Positions 27,501 through 39,500 of a stretch of 64,000 nucleotides of DNA are shown here, piece by piece; position 1 is the stretch's first letter, and every line of letters starts with the position of its first letter. This stretch comes from Plumapathes pennacea (lineage: Eukaryota > Cnidaria > Anthozoa > Antipatharia > Myriopathidae), in the NCBI GenBank assembly GCA_964036295.1, contig OZ038470.1, positions 2,531,501-2,595,500 on the forward strand, read 5' to 3'. Position numbers and translations under genes: made by a program. The notes beneath the pieces are model-generated. The model did not search any database, had not been told where the DNA came from, and saw nothing but the letters and a program-made list of their open reading frames with translations.

Positions 27501-30500
27501 ATTTTCTAATTCAAAAAGCAGATTCCTATTATTTACCAGCTCAAGTATCTATCTTATGAGTTTGACTTGGATTGGAGACCAAAAATATTTCGTTCATAAA
27601 CCTCAGGAGCCTGGGTCAAACCCTAACTACTCCGACTTTCACCAGTGTTTTCTCCAAGATTAAATAATATTTTCTAATTCAAAAAGCGGATTCCTATCAT
27701 ATAACACCTCAAGTGCCTACATTATGCATTTGAGTTGGATTGGAGACCAAAAATTTTCCATCTATAAACCCCAGGAGCCTGGGTCAAACCATAACTACTC
27801 CGAATTTCACCATTGTTTTCTCCAAGATTAAATAATATTTTCTAATTCAAAACGCGGATTCCTATCATATAACACCTCAAGTGCCTATCTTACACATTTG
27901 AGTTGGATTGGAGACCAAAAATTTTTCGTTCATAAACCCCAGGAGCTTGGGTCAAACCCTAACTACTCCGACTTTCACCAGTGTTTTCTCCAAGATTAAA
28001 TAATATTTTCTAATTGAAAAAGCGGATTCCTATCATATAACACCTCAAGTGCCTATCTTATGCGTTTGAGTTGGATTGGAGACCAAAAATTTTCCATGTA
28101 TAAACCCCAGGAGCCTGGGTCAAACCCTAACTACTCTGACTTTCATCAGTGATTTCTCCAAGATTAAATCATATTTTCTAATTCAAAAAGCAGATTCCTA
28201 TTATTTACCAGCTCAAGTGCCTATCTTATGCGTTTGACTTGGATTGGAGACCAAAAATTTTTCGTTCATAAACCCCAGGAGCTTGGGTCAAACCCTAACT
28301 ACTCCAACTTTCACCAGTGTTTTCTCCAAGATTAAATAATATTTTCTAATTCAGAAAGCGGATTCCTATCATATAACACCTCAAGTGCCTATCTTATGCG
28401 TTTGAGTTTGATTGGAGACCAAAAATTTTCCATCTATAAACCCCAGGAGCCTGGGTCAAACCCTAACTACTCTGACTTTTATCAGTGATTTCTCCAAGAT
28501 TAAATCATATTTTCTAATTCAAAAAGCAGATTCCTATTATTTACCACCTCAAGTGCCTATCTTATGCGTTTGACTTGGATTCGAGTCCAAAAATTTTTCG
28601 TTCATAAACCCCAGGAGCTTGGGTCAAACCCTAACTACTCCGACTTTCACCAGTGTTTTCTCCAAGATTAAATAATATTTTCGAATTTAAAAACCGGATT
28701 CCTATTATATAACACCTCAAGTGCCTATCTTATGCGTTTGAGTTGGATTGGAGACCAAAAATTTTCCATCTATAAACACCAGGAGCCTGGGTCAAACCCT
28801 AACTAGTCTGATTTTCATCAGTGATTTCTCCAAGAATAAATCATATTTTCTAATTCAAAAAGCAGATTCCTTTTATTTACCAGCTCAAGTGCCTATCTTA
28901 TGCGTTTGTCTAGGATTGGAGATCAAAAATTTTTCGTTTATAAACTCCAGGAGCCTGGATCAAACCCTAACTACTCCGACTTTCACCAGTGTTTCCTCCA
29001 AGATTAAATAATATTTTCTAATTCAAAAAGCGGATTCCTATCATATAACAAATCAAGTGCCTATCTTATGCATTTGAGTTGGATTGGAGACCAAAAATTT
29101 TCCATCTATAAACCCCAGGAGCCTGGGTAAAACTCTAACTACTCTGACTTTCACCAGTGTTTCCTCCAAGATTAAAACATATTTTCTAATTCAAAAAGCA
29201 GATTCCTATCATTTACCAACTCAAGTGCCTATCTTATGCGTTTGACTAGGATTGGAGACCAAAAATTTTTTATTTATAAACTCCAGGAGCCTGGGTCAAA
29301 CCCTAACTACTCCGACTTTCACCAGTGTTTCCTCCAAGATTACAACATATTTTCTAATTCAAAAAGCAGATTCCTATCATACACCAGCTCAAGTGCCTAT
29401 TTTATGCATTTGGGTTGGATTGGAGACCAAAAATTTTTTGTTTATAAACCCCAGCAGCTTGGGTCAAACCCTAACTACTCTGACTTTCACCAGTGTTTTC
29501 TCCAAGATTAAATAATATTTTCTAATTCAAAAAGCGGATTCCTATCATATAACACCTCAAGTGCCTATCTTATGCATTTGAGTTGGATTGGAGACCAAAA
29601 ATTTTCCATCTATAAACCACAGGAGCCTGAGTCAAACCCTAACTTCTCTGACTTTCATCACTGATTTCTCCAAAATTAAATCATATTTCCTAATTCAAAA
29701 AGCAGATTCCTTTTATTTACCAGCTCAAGTGCCTATCTTATGCGTTTGACTTGGATTGGAGACCAAAAAGGTTTCGTCTATAAACCCCAGGAGCTTGGGT
29801 CAAACCCTAACTACTCTGACTTTCACCAGTGTTTTCTTCAAGATTAAATAATATTTTCTAATTCAAAAAGCGGATTCCTATCATATAACACCTCAAGTAC
29901 CTATCTTATGCATTTGAGTTGGATTGGAGACCAAAAATTTTCCATCTATAAACCCCAGGAGCCTGGGTCAAACCCTAACTACTCTGACTTTCATCACTGA
30001 TTTCTCCAAGAATAAATCATATTTTCTAATTCAAAAAGCAGATTCCTATTATTTACCACCTCAAGTGCCTATCTTATGCGTTTGACTTGGATTGGAGACC
30101 AAAAATTTTTCGTTTATAAACCCCAGGAGCCTGGGTTAAACCTTAACTACTCCGACTTTCACCAGTGTTTTCTCCAAGACTACAACATATTTTCTAATTC
30201 AAAAAGCAGATTCCTATCATATAACACCTCAAGTGCCTATTTTATGCGTTTGAGTTCGATTGGAGACCAAAAAGTTTCCATCTATAAACAACAGGAGCCT
30301 GGGTCAAACCCTAACTACTCTGACTTATATCGGTGATTTCTCCAAGAATAAATATTATTTTCTAATTCAAAAAGCAGATTCCTATCATACACCAGCTCAA
30401 GTGCCTCTTTTATGCATTTGGGTTGGATTCGAGACCAAAAATATTTTGTTTATAAACCCCAGGAGCTTGGGTCAAACCCTAACTACTCTGACTTTCACCA

Positions 30501-33500
30501 GTGTTTTCTCCAAGATTAAATAATATTTTCTAATTCAAAAAACGGATTCCTATCATTTACCAACTCAAGTGCCTATCTTATGCGTTTGAGTTGAATTGGA
30601 GACCAAAATTTTTCGTTTATAAACCCCAGGAGCCTGGGTCAAACCCTAACTACTCCAACTTTCACCAGTGTATCCTCCAAGATTACAACATATTTTCTAA
30701 TTCAAAAAGCAGATTCCCATCATACACCAGCTCAAGTGCCTATTTTATGCATTTGGGTTCGATTGGAGACAAAAAAAGGTTTTGTTTATAAACCCCAGGA
30801 GCTTGGGTCAAACCCTAACTACTCTAACTTTCACCAGTGTTTTCTCCAAGATTAAACAATATTTTCTAATTCAAAAAGCAGATTCCTATCATATAACACC
30901 TCAAGTGCCTATCTTATGCATTTGAGTTGGATTGGAGACCAAAAATTTTCCAGCTATAAACCCCAGGAGCCTGGGTCAAACCCTAACTACTCTGACTTTC
31001 ACCAGTGATTTCTCCAAGATTAAATCATATTCTCTAATTCAAAAAGCAGATTCCTATCATTCACAAGCTCAAGTAACTATCTTATGCGTTTGACTTGGAT
31101 TGGAGACCAAAAATTTTTCGTTCATAAACCCCAGGAGCCTGGGTCAAACCCTAACTACTCCGACTTTCACCAGTGTTTTTTCCAAGATTAAATAATATTT
31201 TCTAATTCAAAAAGCGGATTCCTATCATATAACACCTCAAGTGGCTATCTTATGCATTTGAGTTGGATTGGAGACCAAACATTTTCAATCTATAAACCCC
31301 AGGAGCCTGGGTCAAACCCTTACTACTCTGACTTTCATCACTGATTTCTCCAAGATTAAATCTTACTTTCTAATTCAAAAAGCAGATTCCTATTATTTCC
31401 CAGCTCAAGTGCCTATCTTATGCGTTTGACTTGGATTGGAGACCAAAAACTTTTCGTTTATAAACCCCAGGAGCCTGGGTTAAACCTTAACTACTTCGAC
31501 TTTCACCAGTGTTTTCTCCAAGATTACAACATATTTTCTAATTCAGAAAGCAGATTCCTATCATATAACACCTCATGTGCCTATTTTATGCGTTTGAGTT
31601 GAATTGGAGACCAAACACTTTTCCATCTATAAACCCCAGGAGCCTGGGTCAAACCCTAACTACTCTGACTTTCATCAGTGATTTCTCGAAAATTAAATCA
31701 TATTTTCTAATTCAAAAAGCAGATTCCTATTATTTACCAGCTCAAGTGCCTATCTTATGCGTTTGACTTGGATTGGAGACCAAAAAGGTTTCGTCTATAA
31801 ACCCCAAAAGCTTGGGTCAAACCCTAACTACCCTGACTTTCACCAGTGTTTTCTCCAAGATTAAATAATATTTTCTAATTCAAAAAGCGGATTCCTATCA
31901 TATAACACCTCAAGTACCTATCTTATGCATTTGAGTTCGATTGGAGACCAAAAATTTTCCATCTATAAACCCCAGGAGCCTGGGTCAAACCCTAACTACT
32001 CTGACTTTCACCAGTGTTTCCTCCAAGATTAAAACATATTTTCTAATTAAAAAAGCAGATTCCTATCATGCACCAGCTCAAGTGCCTATTTTATGCCTTT
32101 GGGTTGGATTGGAGACCAAAAAGTTTTTGTTTATAAACCCCAGGAGCTTGGGTCAAACCCTAACTACTCTGACTTTCACCAGTGTTTTCTCCAAGATTAA
32201 ATAATATTTTCTAATTCAAAAAGCAGATTCCGATCACATAACAGCTCAAGTGCCTATCTTATGCATTTTAGTTGGATTGGAGACCAAAAGTTTTCCATCT
32301 ATAAACCCCAGGAGCATGGGTCAAACCCTAAGTACTCTGACTTTCACCAGTGTTTTCTCCAAGATTAAATAATATTTTCTAATTCAAAAAGCGGATTCCT
32401 ATCATATAACACCTCAAGTGCCTATCTTATGCATTTGAGTTGGATTGGAGACCAAAAATTTTCCATCTATAAATCCCAGGACCCTGGGTCAAACCCTAAC
32501 TTCTCTGACTTTCATCAGTGATTTCTCCAAAATTAAATCATATTTCCTAATTCAAAAAGCAGATTCCTATTATTTACCAGCTCAAGTGCCTATCTTATGC
32601 GTTTGACTTGGATTGGAGACCAAAAAGGTTTCGTCTATAAACCCCAGGAGCTTGGGTCAAACCCTAACTTCTCTGACTTTCACCAGTGTTTTCTTCAAGA
32701 ATAAATCATATTTTCTAATTCAAAAAGCAGATTCCTATTATTTACCAGCTCAAGTGCCTATCTTATGCGTTTGACTTGGATTGGAGACCAAAAATTTTTC
32801 GTTTATAAACCCCAGGAGCCTGGGTTAAACCTTAACTACTCCGACTTTCAACAGTGTTTTCTCCAAGATTACAACATATTTTCTAATTCAAAAAGCAGAT
32901 TCCTATCATATAACACCTCAAGTGCCTATTTTATGCGTTTGAGTTGGATTGGAGACCAAAAAGTTTCCATCTATAAAAAACAGGAGCCTGGGTCAAACCC
33001 TAACTACTCTGACTTATATCGGTGATTTCTCCAAGAATAAATATTATTTTCTAATTCAAAAAGCAGATTCCTATCATACACCAGCTCAAGTGCCTCTTTT
33101 ATGCATTTGGGTTGGATTCGAGACCAAAAATATTTTGTTTATAAACCCCAGGAGCTTGGGTCAAACCCTAACTACTCTGACTTTCACCAGTGTTTTCTCC
33201 AAGATTAAATAATATTTTCTAATTCAAAAAACGGATTCCTATCATTTACCAACTCAAGTGCCTATCTTATGCGTTTGAGTTGAATTGGAGACCAAAATTT
33301 TTCGTTTATAAACCCCAGGAGCCTGGGTCAAACCCTAACTACTCCAACTTTCACCAGTGTATCCTCCAAGATTACAACATATTTTCTAATTCAAAAAGCA
33401 GATTCCCATCATACACCAGCTCAAGTGCCTATTTTATGCATTTGGGTTGGATTGGAGACCAAAAATGTTTTGTTTATAAACCCCAGGAGCTTGGGTCAAA

Positions 33501-36500
33501 CCCTAACTACTCTAACTTTCACCAGTGTTTTCTCCAAGATTAAATAATATTTTCTAATTCAAAAAGCGGATTCCTATCATATAACACCTCAAGTGCCTAT
33601 CTTATGCATTTGAGTTGGATTGGAGACCAAAAATTTTCCAGCTATAAACCCCAGGAGCCTGGGTCAAACCCTAACTACTCTGACTTTCACCAGTGATTTC
33701 TCCAAGATTAAATCATATTTTCTAATTCAAAAAGCAGATTCCTATCATTCACAAGCTCAAGTAACTATCTTATGCGTTTGACTTGGATTGGAGACCAAAA
33801 ATTTTTCGTTCATAAACCCCAGGAGCCTGGGTCAAACCCTAACTACTCCGACTTTCACCAGTGTTTTCTCCAAGATTAAATAATATTTTCTAATTCAAAA
33901 AGCGGATTCCTATCATATAACACCTCAAGTGCCTATCTTATGCATTTGAGTTGGATTGGAGACCAAACATTTTCAATCTATAAACCCCAGGAGCCTGGGT
34001 CAAACCCTTACTACTCTGACTTTCATCACTGATTTCTCCAAGATTAAATCTTACTTTCTAATTCAAAAAGCAGATTCCTATTATTTCCCAGCTCAAGTGC
34101 CTATCTTATGCGTTTGACTTGGATTGGAGACCAAAAATTTTTCGTTTATAAACCCCAGGAGCCTGGGTTAAACCTTAACTACTTCGACTTTCACCAGTGT
34201 TTTCTCCAAGATTACAACATATTTTCTAATTCAGAAAGCAGATTCCTATCATATAACACCTCAAGTGCCTATTTTATGCATTTGAGTTGAATTGGAGACC
34301 AAACATTTTTCCATCTATAAACCCCAGGAGCCTGGGTCAAACCCTAACTACTCTGACTTTCATCAGTGATTTCTCCAAAATTAAATCATATTTTCTAATT
34401 CAAAAAGCAGATTCCTATTATTTACCAGCTCAAGTGCCTATCTTATGCGTTTGACTTGGATTGAAGACCAAAAAGGTTTCGTCTATAAACCCCAGGAGCT
34501 TGGGTCAAACCCTAACTACCCTGACTTTCACCAGTGTTTTCTCCAAGATTAAATAATATTTTCTAATTCAAAAAGCGGATTCCTATCATATAACACCTCA
34601 AGTACCTATCTTATGCATTTGAGTTCGATTGGAGACCAAAAATTTTCCATCTATAAACCCCAGGAGCCTGGGTCAAACCCTAACTACTCTGACTTTCACC
34701 AGTGTTTCCTCCAAGATTAAAACATATTTTCTAATTCAAAAAGCAGATTCCTATCATGCACCAGCTCAAGTGCCTATTTTATGCCTTTGGGTTGGATTGG
34801 AGACCAAAAAGTTTTTGTTTATAAACCCCAGGAGCTTGGGTCAAACCCTAACTACTCTGACTTTCACCAGTGTTTTCTCCAAGATTAAATAATATTTTCT
34901 AATTCAAAAAGCAGATTCCTATCACATAACAGCTCAAGTGCCTATCTTATGCATTTGAGTTGGATTGGAGACCAAAAATTTTCCATCTATAAACCCCAGG
35001 AGCCTGGGTCAAACCCTAACTACTCTGACTTTCATCAGTGATTTCTCCAAGATTAAATCATATTTTCTAATTCAAAAAGCAGATTCCTATTATTTACCAG
35101 CTCAAGTGCCTATCTTATGCGTTTGTCTTGGATTGGAGACCAAAAATTTTTCGTTTATAAACTCCAGGAGCCTGGGTCAAACCCTAACTACTCCGACTTT
35201 CACCAGTGTTTCCTCCAAGATTAAATAATATTTTCTAATTCAAAAAGCGGATTCATATCGTATAACACATCAAGTGCCTATGTTATGCATTTGAGTTGGA
35301 TTGGAGACAAAAAATTTTTCGTTTATAAACCCCAGGAGCTTGGGTTAAACCTTAACTACTTCGACTTTCACTAGTGTTTTCTCCAAGATTACAACATATT
35401 TTCTATTTCAGAAAGCAGATTCCTATCATATAACACCTCAAGTGCCTATTTTATGCGTTTGAGTTGAATTGGAGACCAAACATTTTTCCATCTATAAACC
35501 CCAGGAGCCTGGGTCAAACCCTAACTACTCTGACTTTCATCAGTGATTTCTCCAAAATTAAATCATATTTTCTAATTCAAAAAGCAGATTCCTATTATTT
35601 ACCAGCTCAAGTGCCTATCTTATGCGTTTGACTTGGATTGAAGACCAAAAAGGTTTCGTCTATAAACCCCAGGAGCTTGGGTCAAACCCTAACTACCCTG
35701 ACTTTCACCAGTGTTTTCTCCAAGATTAAATAATATTTTCTAATTCAAAAAGCGGATTCCTATCATATAACACCTCAAGTACCTATCTTATGCATTTGAG
35801 TTCGATTGGAGACCAAAAATTTTCCATCTATAAACCCCAGGAGCCTGGGTCAAACCCTAACTACTCTGACTTTCACCAGTGTTTCCTCCAAGATTAAAAC
35901 ATATTTTCTAATTCAAAAAGCAGATTCCTATCATGCACCAGCTCAAGTGCCTATTTTATGCCTTTGGGTTGGATTGGAGACCAAAAAGTTTTTGTTTATA
36001 AACCCCAGGAGCTTGGGTCAAACCCTAACTACTCTGACTTTCACCAGTGTTTTCTCCAAGATTAAATAATATTTTCTAATTCAAAAAGCAGATTCCTATC
36101 ACATAACAGCTCAAGTGCCTATCTTATGCATTTGAGTTGGATTGGAGACCAAAAATTTTCCATCTATAAACCCCAGGAGCCTGGGTCAAACCCTAAGTAC
36201 TCTGACTTTCACCAGTGATTTCTCCAAGATTAAATCATATTTTCTAATTCAAAAAGCAGATTCCTATTATTTACCAGCTCAAGTGCCTATCTTATGCGTT
36301 TGTCTTGGATTGGAGACCAAAAATTTTTCGTTTATAAACTCCAGGAGCCTGGGTCAAACCCTAACTACTCCGACTTTCACCAGTGTTTCCTCCAAGATTA
36401 AATAATATTTTCTAATTCAAAAAGCGGATTCATATCGTATAACACATCAAGTGCCTATCTTATGCATTTGAGTTGGATTGGAGACCAAAAATTTTCCATC

Positions 36501-39500
36501 TATAAACCCCAGGAGCCTGGGTAAAACCCTAACTACTCTGACTTTCACCAGTGTTTCCTCCAAGATTAAAACATATTTTCTAATTCAAAAAGCAGATTCC
36601 TATCATTTACCAACTCAAGTGCCTATCCTATGCGTTTGACTTGGATTGGAGACCAAAAATTTTTCATTTATAAACTCCAGGAGCCTGGGTCAAACCCTAA
36701 CTACTCCGACTTTCACCAGTGTTTCCTTCAAGATTACAACATATTTTCTAATTCAGAAAGCAGATTCCTATCATACACCAGCTCAAGTGCCTATTTTATG
36801 CATTTGGGTTGGATTGGAGACCAAAAAGTTTTTGTTTATAAACCCCAGGAGCTTGGGTCAAACCCTAACTACTCTGACTTTCACCAGTGTTTTCTCCAAG
36901 ATTAAATAATATTTTCTAATTCAAAAAGCGGATTCCTATCATATAACACCTCAAGTGCCTATCTTATGCATTTGAGTTGGATTGGAGACCAAAAATTTTC
37001 CATCTATAAACCCCAGGAGCCTGGGTCAAACCCTAACTTCTCTGACTTTCATCAGTGATTTCTCCAAAGTTAAATCATATTTCCTAATTCAAAAAGCAGA
37101 TTCCTATTATTTACCAGCTCAAGTGCCTATCTTATGCGTTTGACTTGGATTGGAGACCAAAAAGGTTTCGTCTATAAACCCCAGGAACTTGGGTCAAACC
37201 CTAACTACTCTGACTTTCACCAGTGTTTTCTTCAAGATTAAATAATATTTTCTAATTCAAAAAGCGGATTCCTATCATATAACACCTCAAGTACCTATCT
37301 TATGCATTTGAGTTGGATTGGAGACCAAAAATTTTCCATCTATAAACCCCAGGAGCCTGGGTCAAACCCTAACTACTCTGACTTTCATCAGTGTTTCCTC
37401 CAAGATTAAATAATATTTTCTAATTCAAAAAGTGGATTCATATCATATAACACATCAAGTGCCTATCTTATGCATTTGAGTTGGATTGGAGACCAAAAAT
37501 TTTCCATCTATAAACCCCAGGAGCCTGGGTCAAACCCTAACTACTCCGACTTTCACCAGTGTTTCCTCCAAGAGTACAACATATTTTCTAATTCAAAAAG
37601 CAGATTCCTATCATATACCAGCTCAAGTGCCTATTTTATGCGTTTGAGTTGGATTGGAGATCAAAACATTTATGTTTATAAACCCCAGGAGCCTGGGTCA
37701 AACTCTAACTACTCTGACTTTCACCAGTGTTTCCTCCAAGAATAAATAATATTTTTTAATTGAAAAAGCAGATTCCTATCATTTACCAGCTGAAGTGCCT
37801 ATTTTATGCGTTTGAGTTGGATTGGAGACCAAAAATTTTTCGTTTATAAACCGCAGGAGCTTGGGTTAACCTTTAACTACTCTGACTTTCGCCAGTGTTT
37901 TCTCCAAGAATAAATCATATTTTCTAATTCAAAAAGGAGATTCCTATCATATACCAGCTCGAGTGCCTATTTTATGTGTTTCAGTTGGATTGGAGACCAA
38001 AAATTTTTCATCTATAAACCCATGAAGCCTGGGTCTAACCCTAACTACTCTGACTTTCACCAGTGTTTTCTCCAAGATTAAAACATATTTTTCTTATTCA
38101 GAAAGCAGATTCCTATCATTTACCATCTCAAGTGCCTACTTTATGCGTTTGAGTTGGATTAGAGACAAAAAATTTTTCGTTTATAAACCCCAGGAGCTTG
38201 GGTCAAACCCTAACTACTCTGACTTTCACCAGTGTTTTCTCCAAGATTAAATAATATTTTCTAATTCAAAAAGCGGATTCCTATCATATAACACCTCAAG
38301 TGCCTATTTTATGCGTTTGAGTTGGATTGGAGACCAAAAATGTTTCATCTATAAACCCCAAGAGCTTGGGTCAAACCCTAACTACTCTGACTTTCACCAG
38401 TGTTTTGTCCAAGATAAAACATATTTTCTAATTCAAAAAGCAGATTCCTATCATTTACTGTAGAGGAAGAGGTTGAAAGAAAAAGGAAAAAATAGAGGAT
38501 GGGTGAGCAGTGAAAAGAAGAAAAGTGAAAAACAGGACATCAATAAAGGGGGAGAAAGGGTGGAAAGTGTTGATGGGAATTAAAGCAAAAGTAGCAGGAG
38601 TATATAAGGAAAATTACGGGAATGCATGTTGAGAGGTTGAGAAGGATATTTATGTGAAGGAACAAACAGGAAACATGGAACAAAAGCAATGTTTAGGATA
38701 AGGGAAAAGTGGGCCATCCAATGCTAACTTGACATACCCCATGGAGGCAGTAATCTCCAAGCAGGAAGTTCCTTGTCAGCAGTGGGTCTGGTTCGGGAAG
38801 TTTTTCTCTGTGCTCCTGTGAACTTGAGGGGGCATCTTCCTCCTTCAGCACCATTTATGATAAATAATGAAGAGGGTTGTTACAAACAGTGGTTTTCAGA
38901 TGAATGATGCAAGTATCTGAGGTGTGATTGCATTTGAACGTGTATTTGCTTTTTGATTGGTCCAAAAAAGTTTGACAGCTTTCTTGCCAATCAGCCCTGA
39001 CCTGATTGCACTTGGCTCACATGAGCAAGCAATAATACCATTGGTGATGGTGTTTTCTTACACTGCTGATTGATGTCTTCTGGTCGATAGAAAGGGAATT
39101 ATTACAGCATTTGTGATGGGTTCTGTAATTACAATGCACTTTGGTTTTAGTTTTGCAAAAGTGAACCAACAACCACTCTAGTTGCATTTAGAATCTACTG
39201 TGTGAGAGAGATGCAGTGGATTTCCTTACCTCTGTGTCAGCCAGCCTTTCAACTTCCTGCTCCTCTAGAAATTGAACATAACTCCGGGGCTGCCTAAAAC
39301 AGAGTTGACATGTAGCATGTGACACCAGACATTATTCATGGGCATATCTATATCATGAGGAAAGGGAAGAAGAGACTGTGGAGAAGGCAGGAATATTATG
39401 GGAGGTTGTACTGTATATTAATTATGTAAACAGAACATAATATACACTTGGTAAGACATTACACTTACTCGTCAGAACCGTCCATCGAGTGGCAACTTAT

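Larger units (their letters stand above)
3587..38458. repeat. 168-bp satellite array, about 207 head-to-tail monomers
   Basis: About 34.9 kb of uninterrupted tandem monomers, all in one orientation. A typical unit reads GCGTTTGAGTTGGATTGGAG, ACCAAAAATTTTTCG, TTATAAACCCCAGGAGCCTG, GGTCAAACCCTAACTACTCC, GACTTTCACCAGTG, TTTCTCCAAGATTAAA, then TTTCTAATTCAAAAAGC, AGATTCCTATCATATAACAC and CTCAAGTGCCTA. Two main subtypes often alternate, giving a 336-bp dimer: one with TTTTTCGTTTATAAAC plus CACCAGTGTTTTC, the other with TTTTCCATCTATAAAC plus CATCAGTGATTTC. Edge monomers are more diverged than central ones. No gene is embedded; the many 60-109 residue frames exist because 168 is a multiple of three. 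Confidence 0.97.

Noticed and set aside
5796..37745. Dozens of 60-109 codon plus-strand frames repeated through the satellite
   Set aside because: They follow the 168-bp period, overlap in several frames, and end at subtype-specific stops. They are by-products of a stop-poor monomer divisible by three, with no start context or splice pattern.
3587..38458. CRISPR-like array
   Set aside because: No alternation of constant repeats and unique spacers; whole 168-bp units vary together, and the genome is eukaryotic.
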